From positions 1-6,880 of the forward strand of contig JABXGY010000261.1 in the NCBI GenBank assembly GCA_016550395.1: a stretch of 6,880 nt of DNA, written 5' to 3'. Source of the DNA: an archaeon. GTDB taxonomy: Archaea; Asgardarchaeota; Hermodarchaeia; Hermodarchaeales; Hermodarchaeaceae. Shown here piece after piece: positions 1 to 6,208 of this stretch. Under the pieces are notes generated by a model, which saw only the letters and a program-made list of their open reading frames with translations, was not told the origin of the DNA and made no database searches. Position 1 is the first letter of the stretch. The number at the start of each line of letters is the position of its first letter. Both the position numbers and the translations under genes were made by a program.

Positions 1-493
1 GATCTGCAAACACTTCCATGCCACGACCGGTTCCTGCTGCGCACTTATCATTCATGAGGAAGTTCTGAACCTTTCCCTTTTCATCGACACGGATAGCTTT
101 ACAATCCTGACCGCCCATATCCAAAACTGTCCGAACCGATGGTCCCCACATGAAGTTAGCTCCACGGCCATGGCAAGCGATTTCAGTTATCGCTTTTTGT
201 GCAAATGGAATATTGACCCGTCCATAACCAGTTCCAACGATATAATGAATGTCTTTAAGAGTAACCCCGGTATCTTCAAGAGCCCAATTCATCGTCCGCT
301 CCGCACTATCCGGACTGCTGGATCCAGTTCGCATGACGCTCTGTGCAAACACTTCTCCATCAACCATGATCACAGTCTTTGAACTGACGGATCCAATGTC
401 AACTCCTCCACTAATCACCTTCCCACTTTGGGGGTCGATGCCCTCAACTGTATGACGGTATTCAGGCCATCTCCAAAATTCCTTTTTTGTCAT
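1..493 (-). CDS. bzdQ: Benzoyl-CoA reductase ATPase subunit, BzdQ-like (3' part outside window)
   Basis: This is one of two ATP-hydrolysing activator subunits of class I benzoyl-CoA reductase, which push low-potential electrons from ferredoxin to the dearomatising subunits. The frame is open from ATG 493 to the window edge, giving 164 residues. Visible parts are an aromatic N-terminal extension of about 28 residues (FWRWPEY at 6-12), the first phosphate motif GVDIGSVSSK (30-39), the second phosphate motif DMGGQD (125-130), and NDKCAAGTG (148-156), whose Cys151 is one of the Fe-S cluster ligands shared by the dimer. The second cysteine lies beyond the edge. The N-terminal extension agrees with the roughly 295-residue BzdQ family rather than short dehydratase activators. 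I chose ATG 493 over ATG 499 because AAAGGAG (502-508) is 8 bases from 493 but only 2 from 499. The gene follows bzdP after 5 bases. The P/Q naming is by position and length; the family call is firm. Confidence 0.85.
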   Translation of the reverse strand, partial: MTKKEFWRWPEYRHTVEGIDPQSGKVISGGVDIGSVSSKTVIMVDGEVFAQSVMRTGSSSPDSAERTMNWALEDTGVTLKDIHYIVGTGYGRVNIPFAQKAITEIACHGRGANFMWGPSVRTVLDMGGQDCKAIRVDEKGKVQNFLMNDKCAAGTGRGMEVFAD

Positions 494-498
494 TTTCA

Positions 499-1275
499 TC
501 ACTCCTTTGCCCTTTCCTGGGCTATCAATGCAGCGCCATAAGCACTTACATATTCGGGAAACTCAGGTACGTGAACCTCCACACCTAATCCACGCTTCAT
601 AGCATCGACAAAGCCAACATCATAGGCTAATCCTCCAACCAAGAGGATATCTTCCGTTATCCCTAACCTTCGAACCATTGAAATCACTCGTTCAGCAATA
701 GCGTCGTGTATTGCACGGGCGATGTTCGGTTTTGGTGTCTGAGCATGAATTAGTGATACTACCTCAGATTCAGCGAAAACAGTACATTGAGCATTCATTG
801 GAACTGCTTCAGTGGCTTTCAAAGACATAGGACCCATTTGCTCTAGTTCAACTTCGAGTGCACGGGACATAGCTTCGACAAATGCGCCTGCTCCAGCAGC
901 ACACCGTTCATTCACAACAAAGTCTTTCATATCACCAGATTCATCACATTTAACAGCACGAGCTTCCTCAGCCCCCACATCAATGATGGTGCGAGCTGAA
1001 GGTAACAACTTTACCCCTGCTTTTGCATTCGCTCCTACTTCGCTAACACTATCTGCTGCAAACTCTACTGACCCTTGACCAATTCCTGTCTCTGTGATGT
1101 GGGCGATTTCATCGAGCTTCAACTTGGCAGCTTTTAGAGCCATCTCAGAGGCATCTTTGACTGCAATTTTAAGATCAAACCCTGTTAAGGTAGATCCTCG
1201 ACCAGCTATCTTTCCATCATCGAGAATGACCATTTTCACATTTTTAGCACCAAAGTCAATTCCCGCAGTAATCAA
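499..1275 (-). CDS. bzdP: Benzoyl-CoA reductase ATPase subunit, BzdP/BcrD-like
   Basis: This is the second ATPase/activator subunit (258 residues) of the class I reductase, of the BadF/BadG/BcrA/BcrD and 2-hydroxyacyl-CoA dehydratase activator family. Visible motifs are GIDFGAKNVK (5-14, phosphate 1), DVGAEE (99-104, phosphate 2), NERCAAGAGAF (122-132) with Cys125, NAQCTVFAESE (161-171) with Cys164, and the adenosine motif LLVGGLA (211-217). Cys125 and Cys164 are the expected ligands of the 4Fe-4S cluster bridging two ATPase subunits. The second phosphate motif is GAEE rather than the GGQD of the neighbouring bzdQ, so the two ATPases are distinct paralogues, as expected for a heterodimeric reductase activator and unlike the homodimeric activator of 2-hydroxyglutaryl-CoA dehydratase. 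The start is TTG 1275, because a perfect AGGAGGT sits 8 bases upstream and no ATG or GTG competes. The protein is somewhat shorter than described BzdP proteins (about 288 residues), so the P label is positional. Confidence 0.88.
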   Translation of the reverse strand: MITAGIDFGAKNVKMVILDDGKIAGRGSTLTGFDLKIAVKDASEMALKAAKLKLDEIAHITETGIGQGSVEFAADSVSEVGANAKAGVKLLPSARTIIDVGAEEARAVKCDESGDMKDFVVNERCAAGAGAFVEAMSRALEVELEQMGPMSLKATEAVPMNAQCTVFAESEVVSLIHAQTPKPNIARAIHDAIAERVISMVRRLGITEDILLVGGLAYDVGFVDAMKRGLGVEVHVPEFPEYVSAYGAALIAQERAKE

Positions 1276-1283
1276 ATTTCTCT

Positions 1284-1290
1284 ACCTCCT
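1284..1290 (-). promoter_or_regulatory. Ribosome binding site of bzdP, overlapping the bzdO stop
   Basis: AGGAGGT on the minus strand starts inside the TAG stop of bzdO (1289-1291) and lies 8 bases before TTG 1275. It is the strongest Shine-Dalgarno match in the operon and settles the non-ATG start of bzdP. Its overlap with the upstream stop suggests coupled translation of bzdO and bzdP, perhaps making up for the weak TTG codon. Confidence 0.8.
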
Positions 1291-2587
1291 ACTTAACCCC
1301 CAACAATTCTAAGAAGGAATCCACAGCCTTCTTCGTCCGTTCCAAGTCGAACTCTCGTTCATCACCCATATTCCCTTCAAAGGGAAGAACGGGTACACCT
1401 GCTTCCTTAAAAGCGAGACGATTCTCAGCGATATTTAACGACAAACCTTCACATCCACGATTATAATGCAGCAAAACGCCATCAACCTGCCATTCTCGCA
1501 CGATGCGAAGCATCATATCGCTTTTCTTCTGCGCGGAATAGAAATGCTGCCATTCAGGTCGAGCATGGGTCCAATCAGCTAAAATTTCAAGTGCTTGCCT
1601 TCGGGTGGTAATATCAATTCCTTGCTCTTGGGGAGTTGTTTTGGGACCCCAAGTCCCATCATCTTTCACTTCCCAAGCACCAATTAGTGAAAAAGTGTAA
1701 AGAGATCCGACGGACACAACGCCGTATGATTCGAGATACCGAAAAACCTCGAGAAAGCCCCAAGGGGGTTGAGTATCCGTGATGACCCGGCGTTGTTCAT
1801 TACCCACTGCTGCGATTTTGTTATCGACTCGCACTTGAACTTCATCACGAAGTTTTCGATAGAATGCAACAGCCTCAGGACGATGTTTCATGATGGTTCC
1901 AAATACGTAGAGCGAATACATCGTCTTTTCATCAAGTGGGGCCGGAATGGTTTTATTCATAGCACAGATTTCAGCCCAAAGAGAAGTTGCTTCACATTCA
2001 TTATAGACAGCTTGGATTAGTTTTTCATCATCATAGTCCCGACCGGTGATCTTCTCGAGCCAATTGATGCCATCCAACAATTGATTAACAACATATTCAC
2101 GACGTCGTTCGTCGAAATCCTGATATAATCCTGTGCTCACATCAATACAGAAGAGGGGTGTTCCGCCTTCCAACTCACTGGCAATTTGATACCATTTCGC
2201 ATGGCTACAACAAATATGAGTTGTCCACTGGAAATCAGGTTTGGGAAACTTGCCACCAAACACGTATTCATCTAATACTATTGAACCAAGGTAGTTTCGT
2301 AAATATGCACACAAATCTCGGGCAAACCCTTTCGCTTCAATAGCTTCATGGCATCTAGCTGCGAATTTCTTATCGAAGGCAACTGAAGCGCCATACGGTT
2401 CCCCAGTCAGACTCCACACATCGTCACCAAGACCCGCAGGAACCGCACTATAAGCCCATGCTCCGCCAGCCCATCGGATGCCACCCTTCTCATGAGCTTT
2501 TGCATAATTCTCGTAATATTGCTGTCGTAGAGCCTTCCCTTCATTCCAGATATCCAAAGGTTTTGTTTGATATTTTATCTCAGCCAT
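1289..2587 (-). CDS. bzdO: Benzoyl-CoA reductase subunit, BzdO/BcrB-like
   Basis: This is one of the two subunits that bind benzoyl-CoA and its Fe-S cluster in class I benzoyl-CoA reductase; the family is HgdB/FldC-like (2-hydroxyglutaryl-CoA dehydratase D-component). The protein has 432 residues from ATG 2587, close to the roughly 430 of the BzdO family. Numbering from GTG 2596, which begins the longest version (435 residues), conserved-looking features are ICCSHAKWYQ (128-137) with Cys129/130, LFCIDVSTG (148-156), and NRGCEGLSL (379-387) with Cys382; the last matches the cysteine-containing block typical of the family. There are three in-frame starts (GTG 2596, ATG 2593, ATG 2587). AGGTGA at 2593-2598 is 5 bases from ATG 2587 and overlaps the others, so 2587 is preferred. 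The gap to bzdN is 9 bases. A dehydratase subunit is the alternative, made unlikely by the two distinct ATPase genes downstream and the dienoyl-CoA hydratase gene nearby. Confidence 0.87.
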   Translation of the reverse strand: MAEIKYQTKPLDIWNEGKALRQQYYENYAKAHEKGGIRWAGGAWAYSAVPAGLGDDVWSLTGEPYGASVAFDKKFAARCHEAIEAKGFARDLCAYLRNYLGSIVLDEYVFGGKFPKPDFQWTTHICCSHAKWYQIASELEGGTPLFCIDVSTGLYQDFDERRREYVVNQLLDGINWLEKITGRDYDDEKLIQAVYNECEATSLWAEICAMNKTIPAPLDEKTMYSLYVFGTIMKHRPEAVAFYRKLRDEVQVRVDNKIAAVGNEQRRVITDTQPPWGFLEVFRYLESYGVVSVGSLYTFSLIGAWEVKDDGTWGPKTTPQEQGIDITTRRQALEILADWTHARPEWQHFYSAQKKSDMMLRIVREWQVDGVLLHYNRGCEGLSLNIAENRLAFKEAGVPVLPFEGNMGDEREFDLERTKKAVDSFLELLGVK

Positions 2588-2596
2588 TTTCATCAC

Positions 2597-3721
2597 CTAA
2601 AATAGGTCGGGTAATGCAAACGTTTCTAGAAACGCTTCTACACGTGTCTTAAATTGTCCAATTGGTACCGTCACATCAAACTCTAAGAAATAGGTTGGAA
2701 TGCCATTCTCCTCAAGCATTTTTCTCAGGGCTGGCATGTCCAATTCATGGGGATCACAGAATTTCTGTTGGATGACGAGAGCACCTTGAACATTATAATC
2801 TTTAGCCAGCTGTAAAATGTGTGGGAACCGTTTCCGCTCTGGCCAATCTTTACTAGGACATGGAGGTCGATCAATATACCGGGCAGCTATTGCAGCTAGG
2901 CGATCTTCTTGCGGTTCAACTTCGTTCCAGAAGTAGCGAGTTCCCGTACAGTGGTCGTCAACAACTAGAGTGGAATCCAATGACTCCAACATTTCCACAA
3001 ATTCCGTATCATCGTCTTCACTTCCCAGTATCATTAGGCGGGTTCCAGTGTTTCGGTTAAGTTTCCGATTCGGCAGTTCTTTGAGCACTTCTTCCAGAGC
3101 CCGGTTATGTTCCTCTTTGTCGACCATTTGACTAGAAACAACCATGTACATTGCCTCTAGCCCAGTTAATGGAGGTTCTTCCTGTTTCCGAAACTCATAG
3201 ACTTGTTTCATCAATTGGCGATTTTTGTTAACGATCTCAATGCCTCGATCTATGTCCTTATCCGAAATAGGGTGTCCTATCCATTTCTCCAATGCGTTCT
3301 TGAAAACCTCCAGTTCACCATGTAAAAAGGGATAAGCATGTGGGGTCTGGACTCCATGGGGCATGTACAGATAATAGCTGAACTCTTGTGGAATGTGCTT
3401 AACCCAGCTATTATACGTTTGACGGATATGGAGACATGATTGGGAAATCATAATGCCATTGATGTAATCGTATCGACCTTTCAAACCTTGAGCCAAACAA
3501 TCACGACAAAAGGGACAAAACATTCCAAAGATATGAGGTTCAGTAACATCCTGGGCCTCATGGCTACCAAGGATGCGAACGGGAAGGATGTCAGCAGCAA
3601 CAAGGAGTTCTTCAGGGACATAGGTGCAAAAGTAGCCGAGTACTTTCCCGCCTTTCCGCTTTTTCCAATCTTTTGCGTAGTCGTGACGGTTGGTATACCA
3701 TTCTTTGAATTTATCAAACAT
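2597..3721 (-). CDS. bzdN: Benzoyl-CoA reductase subunit, BzdN/BcrC-like
   Basis: This is the partner substrate/Fe-S subunit of the class I reductase (374 residues; the BzdN family is about 377). It belongs to the 2-hydroxyglutaryl-CoA dehydratase D-component family. Visible blocks are GYFCTYVPEELL (29-40) with Cys32, MFCPFCRDC (67-75) with three cysteines, SQSCLHIRQ (93-101) with Cys96, and QQKFCDPHELDMP (318-330) with Cys322. Cysteines 32, 96 and 322 sit in blocks that are conserved across the family and are the likely cluster-ligand set; the 69/72/75 trio is additional. Together with BzdO it would reduce benzoyl-CoA by two electrons to cyclohexa-1,5-diene-1-carbonyl-CoA, driven by ATP hydrolysis in BzdP/BzdQ. 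ATG 3721 has AGGA (3730-3733) 8 bases upstream. It is the first gene of the operon and faces away from the ArsR-type regulator across 174 bases. I see no frameshift or internal stop. Confidence 0.87.
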   Translation of the reverse strand: MFDKFKEWYTNRHDYAKDWKKRKGGKVLGYFCTYVPEELLVAADILPVRILGSHEAQDVTEPHIFGMFCPFCRDCLAQGLKGRYDYINGIMISQSCLHIRQTYNSWVKHIPQEFSYYLYMPHGVQTPHAYPFLHGELEVFKNALEKWIGHPISDKDIDRGIEIVNKNRQLMKQVYEFRKQEEPPLTGLEAMYMVVSSQMVDKEEHNRALEEVLKELPNRKLNRNTGTRLMILGSEDDDTEFVEMLESLDSTLVVDDHCTGTRYFWNEVEPQEDRLAAIAARYIDRPPCPSKDWPERKRFPHILQLAKDYNVQGALVIQQKFCDPHELDMPALRKMLEENGIPTYFLEFDVTVPIGQFKTRVEAFLETFALPDLF

Positions 3722-3817
3722 AGGGATTTTCCTGTCCTGAAATATACTGTGAGTATGGAGTGTAAACTTCGTGCGATACTGGTATGAGATTCCTTAAGAA
3801 TTTTTGCAAAAATGTTT

Positions 3818-3844
3818 TATAATATTGGTATAATATTCAATATT
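3818..3844. repeat. Inverted and helically phased repeats, candidate operator
   Basis: AATATTG (3821-3827) and CAATATT (3838-3844) form a perfect 7-base inverted repeat around a 10-base spacer. TATAATATT also occurs twice as a direct repeat (3818-3826 and 3829-3837), 11 bases apart, that is about one DNA turn. Dimeric ArsR-family proteins bind AT-rich inverted repeats over their own promoter, so this is the best operator candidate for the adjacent regulator. AT-rich promoter sequence can produce such symmetry by chance, so the function is inferred. Confidence 0.45.
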
Positions 3845-3881
3845 GATAAAAAGAATTGGTATAGTTATGGACATATCAAGC

Positions 3882-3887
3882 AAGGAG
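3882..3887 (+). promoter_or_regulatory. Ribosome binding site of the ArsR-type regulator
   Basis: AAGGAG lies 8 bases before TTG 3896 and fixes this codon as the likely start of the regulator. The ATG at 3812, which would add 28 residues, has no such site and lies among the TATA-like sequences. Confidence 0.72.
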
Positions 3888-3895
3888 TCTATCAT

Positions 3896-4231
3896 TTGAC
3901 AAATTGGTACACTGATAAGATTCGAGATTTACTCGCGGCAATCTCCCACCCATCAAGAGTGGCAATTATGGAATTTTTATCTGACCGTGATTTTGGTACG
4001 AATAAATCACTCCGGCACCACCTCAAATCATTACAACCACAAGGCGGCGGTGATTCACCAGCAGTGGTAACCCACCATGTTTCTTTACTTGAAAAAAATG
4101 GGCTCGTTAAACATTCGGAGGACGACGCACGCGTTATTGTAGCAACTGCCAAGGGACGCAGAATTACTCGAATGCTAAGACAAGTGGTTTCCAATTCTGA
4201 CTTGGAAGAATCCTGGGATCGTTCTCTCTAG
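3896..4231 (+). CDS. ArsR-type winged helix-turn-helix regulator
   Basis: This is a small DNA-binding transcription regulator of 111 residues from TTG 3896. The N-terminal block LLAAISHPSRVAIMEFLSD (12-30) is the typical opening of ArsR-like winged-helix domains, and SPAVVTHHVSLLEKNGLV (54-71) is the recognition helix with the following turn. VIVATAKGRRI (80-90) fits the wing and the strand after it. There is no cysteine, so a thiolate metal sensor of the ArsR/SmtB kind is unlikely; a small organic effector, perhaps an aromatic acyl-CoA, is an inference from location only. Residues 32-53 (ending PQGGGDS) form a loop between the first helices that is longer than usual. It is transcribed away from bzdN and so may control the reductase operon and itself. 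It differs from BzdR of Azoarcus, which is a helix-turn-helix protein fused to a shikimate-kinase-like domain. Its TAG stop overlaps that of the convergent DUF2148 gene. Confidence 0.75.
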   Translation: MTNWYTDKIRDLLAAISHPSRVAIMEFLSDRDFGTNKSLRHHLKSLQPQGGGDSPAVVTHHVSLLEKNGLVKHSEDDARVIVATAKGRRITRMLRQVVSNSDLEESWDRSL

Positions 4232-4872
4232 AGATTGAAGCCTTGTTCGCGGAGTACTTGAGTTAGATTCTTTCCTTGCTTACGAGCGCGTTGTAGGAAA
4301 AATCGAAGGTAACGATCAAAGAAAGGATTACTGCCCTTTGCAGCGAGAGGTATTCCGAGAACCAGGTCACCGTTTATTAGATTTAATCGTTGTGCAGCCA
4401 TCCCGACGGACCACATCATTCGGTTATCGATGAAGTGTTGGGCTGCTACTGTTGTTGCAGATGAGAGGGCGATACCTAAATCTAGAATTTTGAAGGCACA
4501 GAGGGCAGTGGTTTTATTTTGGCGAATGGCTTCTTCATAATCTGCGCAGGTTTCGTAGCCACAGGCTTGACAATTAAGCGTAAGGGGAGGGCGTTTTGCC
4601 CGAATACCAATGAGGAAAATGGCTGCACTTTCCTTTACGGCTTCGGCGTCGGGTTCTAAAAACCAAAAGGTTTGGTTTGTGAGGTCTTCTTGGCGCATTT
4701 TTAGTATTTCTTTTGCAATTTGCTGAATGGTAGCTCCAGATACAATTTCAATTGTAAGATCATCGAAGCCTTTGGATTTGGGGGCAGTTGTAGCGGCTGC
4801 CGCCATTAAATTTGCTACGTTTTTGACTGCCTCGTTGGTGAGTTTCTCTCTTTTTGTTGGTATTTCATTCAC
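4228..4872 (-). CDS. DUF2148 ferredoxin-like Fe-S protein
   Basis: This is a 214-residue protein of the DUF2148 family, common in archaea and anaerobic bacteria and of unknown function. The N-terminal block NLMAAAATTAPKSKG (21-35) is typical of the family. The only four cysteines are Cys101, Cys104, Cys109 and Cys125, arranged C-x2-C-x4-C-x15-C in a NCQACGYETC segment, enough to bind one 4Fe-4S cluster. No signal peptide or membrane segment is evident, so it is presumably cytoplasmic. The start is GTG 4872, the only start codon between an in-frame TAA at 4890-4888 and the conserved N-terminal block; AAAAAGG abuts it, so its ribosome binding is unusual. It follows the condensing-enzyme gene after 46 bases on the same strand, suggesting one operon, and it converges on the regulator. 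A redox role beside benzoyl-CoA reductase is possible but not shown. Confidence 0.8.
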   Translation of the reverse strand: MNEIPTKREKLTNEAVKNVANLMAAAATTAPKSKGFDDLTIEIVSGATIQQIAKEILKMRQEDLTNQTFWFLEPDAEAVKESAAIFLIGIRAKRPPLTLNCQACGYETCADYEEAIRQNKTTALCAFKILDLGIALSSATTVAAQHFIDNRMMWSVGMAAQRLNLINGDLVLGIPLAAKGSNPFFDRYLRFFLQRARKQGKNLTQVLREQGFNL

Positions 4873-4918
4873 CTTTTTGCGAGAGTATTACTCCATGTTT
4901 GACGGTGTTTAGTGTTGA

Positions 4919-6208
4919 TCATTTTTTGGGTTTTTTCCCAGTAACGGCGGTTACGATATTCCAGAACTCATTTTCCTTCAAACCAAGGCGGGTTTCTCGA
5001 AGGAGTTCTGCAGCTTTGTGTAATTGTCTCAGCATTTCGACTTTGTCCCGGAGTTTGTGTGTCTCTTTTACTTGTAAAACAATTTGCTTAATTTGGTCAT
5101 CAGTGGCCTCTATGTTTTCTTGTTCAAGTTTTGTTTTCACAATTTGACTCCCAGTGTGTTTGCCCATGTAGAACTCTGTTTTGCGTCCAACGGTTTCAGC
5201 GGGGATAGGTTCGTAAGTGAGACGATGAGAGAGGATGCCATGAACATGTATGCCTGCTTCATGTGAAAACGCGTTTTCGCCAGTGATTGCTTTATGTACA
5301 GGAAGGAGAATAGCAAACGCCTCACTTACCTTATCAGCAAGTTCTTGGATTTTCTCTGTTTGAACACCGGTTCGGATATCATAAAGGAATTCTAATGCCA
5401 TGACAACTTCTTCGAGGGGCGCATTCCCAGCACGTTCGCCAAAACCCGCAATACAAACATGGGGGACAGTGACACCTTCTTCAATTGCAGCTAGTGTGTT
5501 GGCGGTGGCTAAACCAAAGTCATTGTGATTATGAATCGAGAGAGGTACTTTCCGTTTGACCTCTTTGTAAAGGCGGTCACGGATTTGGGAGACCAGATAT
5601 CGCATCGATTCTGGTCTCAGAAAGCCCACAGTATCAGCAATCACGACGCGATCGGCACCAGCGTCAAGGGCAGTTTTGAAAATCTTTACTGTGTCATCAA
5701 TGCTGGTGCGAGAAGTGTCTTCAGTGACAAAGTCAACAATGACTCCATACTTTTTTGCATATTCAATACAATCTGTCACGATGCTAAGCGCTTCTTCTGG
5801 GGTTTTTTTTAACTTGTACTTCAAATGAAGATTACTGAATGCAATAAAGATTGGCACTTCTTCTGCTCCTGCTTGGATGGCAATATCGATATCAGACTTG
5901 ATGGCACGAGCCGGAGCACAAATTTTGGCTTGTTTGAAGCCCTCAGCTGCAATTCGCCGAACGACCTCTTCCTCATCCTTTGAAACTGCAGGAAAACCAA
6001 CGTTGATAATGGCAATACCCATCTCATCCATTAGCTTTGCGATTTCGATTTTTTCATCAATCAAAAGACTAGTCCCAGGTGTCTGCTCGCCATCACGGAG
6101 AGTTTCATCCCAGATAAGTACCTCTTTGGGTAAATGTTTTGGTTTAGTTTGTTGAACCTTGTTAAAGTTAACAATTAAACCATCTGCCTCTAATTCGTCA
6201 AGCATCAT
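4919..6208 (-). CDS. 2-isopropylmalate/homocitrate/Re-citrate synthase-like condensing enzyme
   Basis: This DRE-TIM metallolyase (429 residues) condenses an acyl-CoA, usually acetyl-CoA, with a 2-oxo acid. Visible are IWDETLRDGEQTPG (32-45) with the catalytic Arg38 and metal-binding Asp34/Asp39 region, VTEDTSRT (161-168), ADTVGF (191-196), the metal-binding HNHND (226-230) with His226 and His228, AGFGERAGNAPLEEV (254-268), and GENAFSHEAGIHVHG (310-324). A helical tail of about 80 residues (350-429) follows, but the leucine-sensing regulatory domain of long LeuA proteins is absent. The length lies between NifV/AksA-type homocitrate synthases (about 380-400) and full isopropylmalate synthases. 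Substrate cannot be read from these motifs: homocitrate, citramalate, isopropylmalate and (R)-citrate synthase of anaerobes remain open. ATG 6208 has no clear ribosome site; a TATA-like box 31-40 bases upstream would give a nearly leaderless mRNA. DUF2148 follows. A leuCD-type isomerase gene is not next to it. Confidence 0.85.
   Translation of the reverse strand: MMLDELEADGLIVNFNKVQQTKPKHLPKEVLIWDETLRDGEQTPGTSLLIDEKIEIAKLMDEMGIAIINVGFPAVSKDEEEVVRRIAAEGFKQAKICAPARAIKSDIDIAIQAGAEEVPIFIAFSNLHLKYKLKKTPEEALSIVTDCIEYAKKYGVIVDFVTEDTSRTSIDDTVKIFKTALDAGADRVVIADTVGFLRPESMRYLVSQIRDRLYKEVKRKVPLSIHNHNDFGLATANTLAAIEEGVTVPHVCIAGFGERAGNAPLEEVVMALEFLYDIRTGVQTEKIQELADKVSEAFAILLPVHKAITGENAFSHEAGIHVHGILSHRLTYEPIPAETVGRKTEFYMGKHTGSQIVKTKLEQENIEATDDQIKQIVLQVKETHKLRDKVEMLRQLHKAAELLRETRLGLKENEFWNIVTAVTGKKPKK

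Larger units (their letters stand above)
3722..3895. promoter_or_regulatory. Divergent promoter region between bzdN and the ArsR-type regulator
   Basis: This 174-base AT-rich stretch separates two divergent starts and must hold both promoters. On the plus strand TTTATAAT (3816-3823) and TATAAT (3829-3834) are TATA-like; an archaeal start about 25 bases on would leave a leader of roughly 45 bases before TTG 3896. On the minus strand TATTATAAAA (3825-3816) could serve bzdN with a leader of about 70 bases. The two candidate boxes overlap, so a protein bound there could affect both directions. A bacterial reading is possible too: TTGCAA (3804-3809) and TATAAT (3829-3834), but their 19-base spacing is poor. 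No protein-coding function is supported here; an ATG at 3812 is in frame with the regulator but lies inside the promoter. Confidence 0.6.

Noticed and set aside
812..1078. Plus-strand open frame of 88 codons inside bzdP
   Set aside because: It is antisense to the cysteine and phosphate motifs of the ATPase, and its serine/alanine-rich translation is typical of a shadow frame.
499..3721. 2-Hydroxyglutaryl-CoA or phenyllactyl-CoA dehydratase instead of benzoyl-CoA reductase
   Set aside because: Those systems use one homodimeric activator gene. Here two distinct ATPase genes follow the two D-component genes, and a dienoyl-CoA hydratase-like gene is nearby.
3440..3787. Plus-strand open frame of 115 codons opposite the bzdN start
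   Set aside because: It lies almost entirely antisense to the well-supported bzdN gene, resembles no known family, and would cross the bzdN promoter side.
3896..3922. TTGACA (3896-3901) followed by TAAGAT as a bacterial promoter
   Set aside because: The spacing is only 14 bases and the TTG is the probable start codon of the regulator.
5525..5812. Plus-strand open frame of 95 codons inside the condensing enzyme gene
   Set aside because: It is antisense to conserved TIM-barrel motifs and has no recognisable domain; it looks like a shadow of the real gene.
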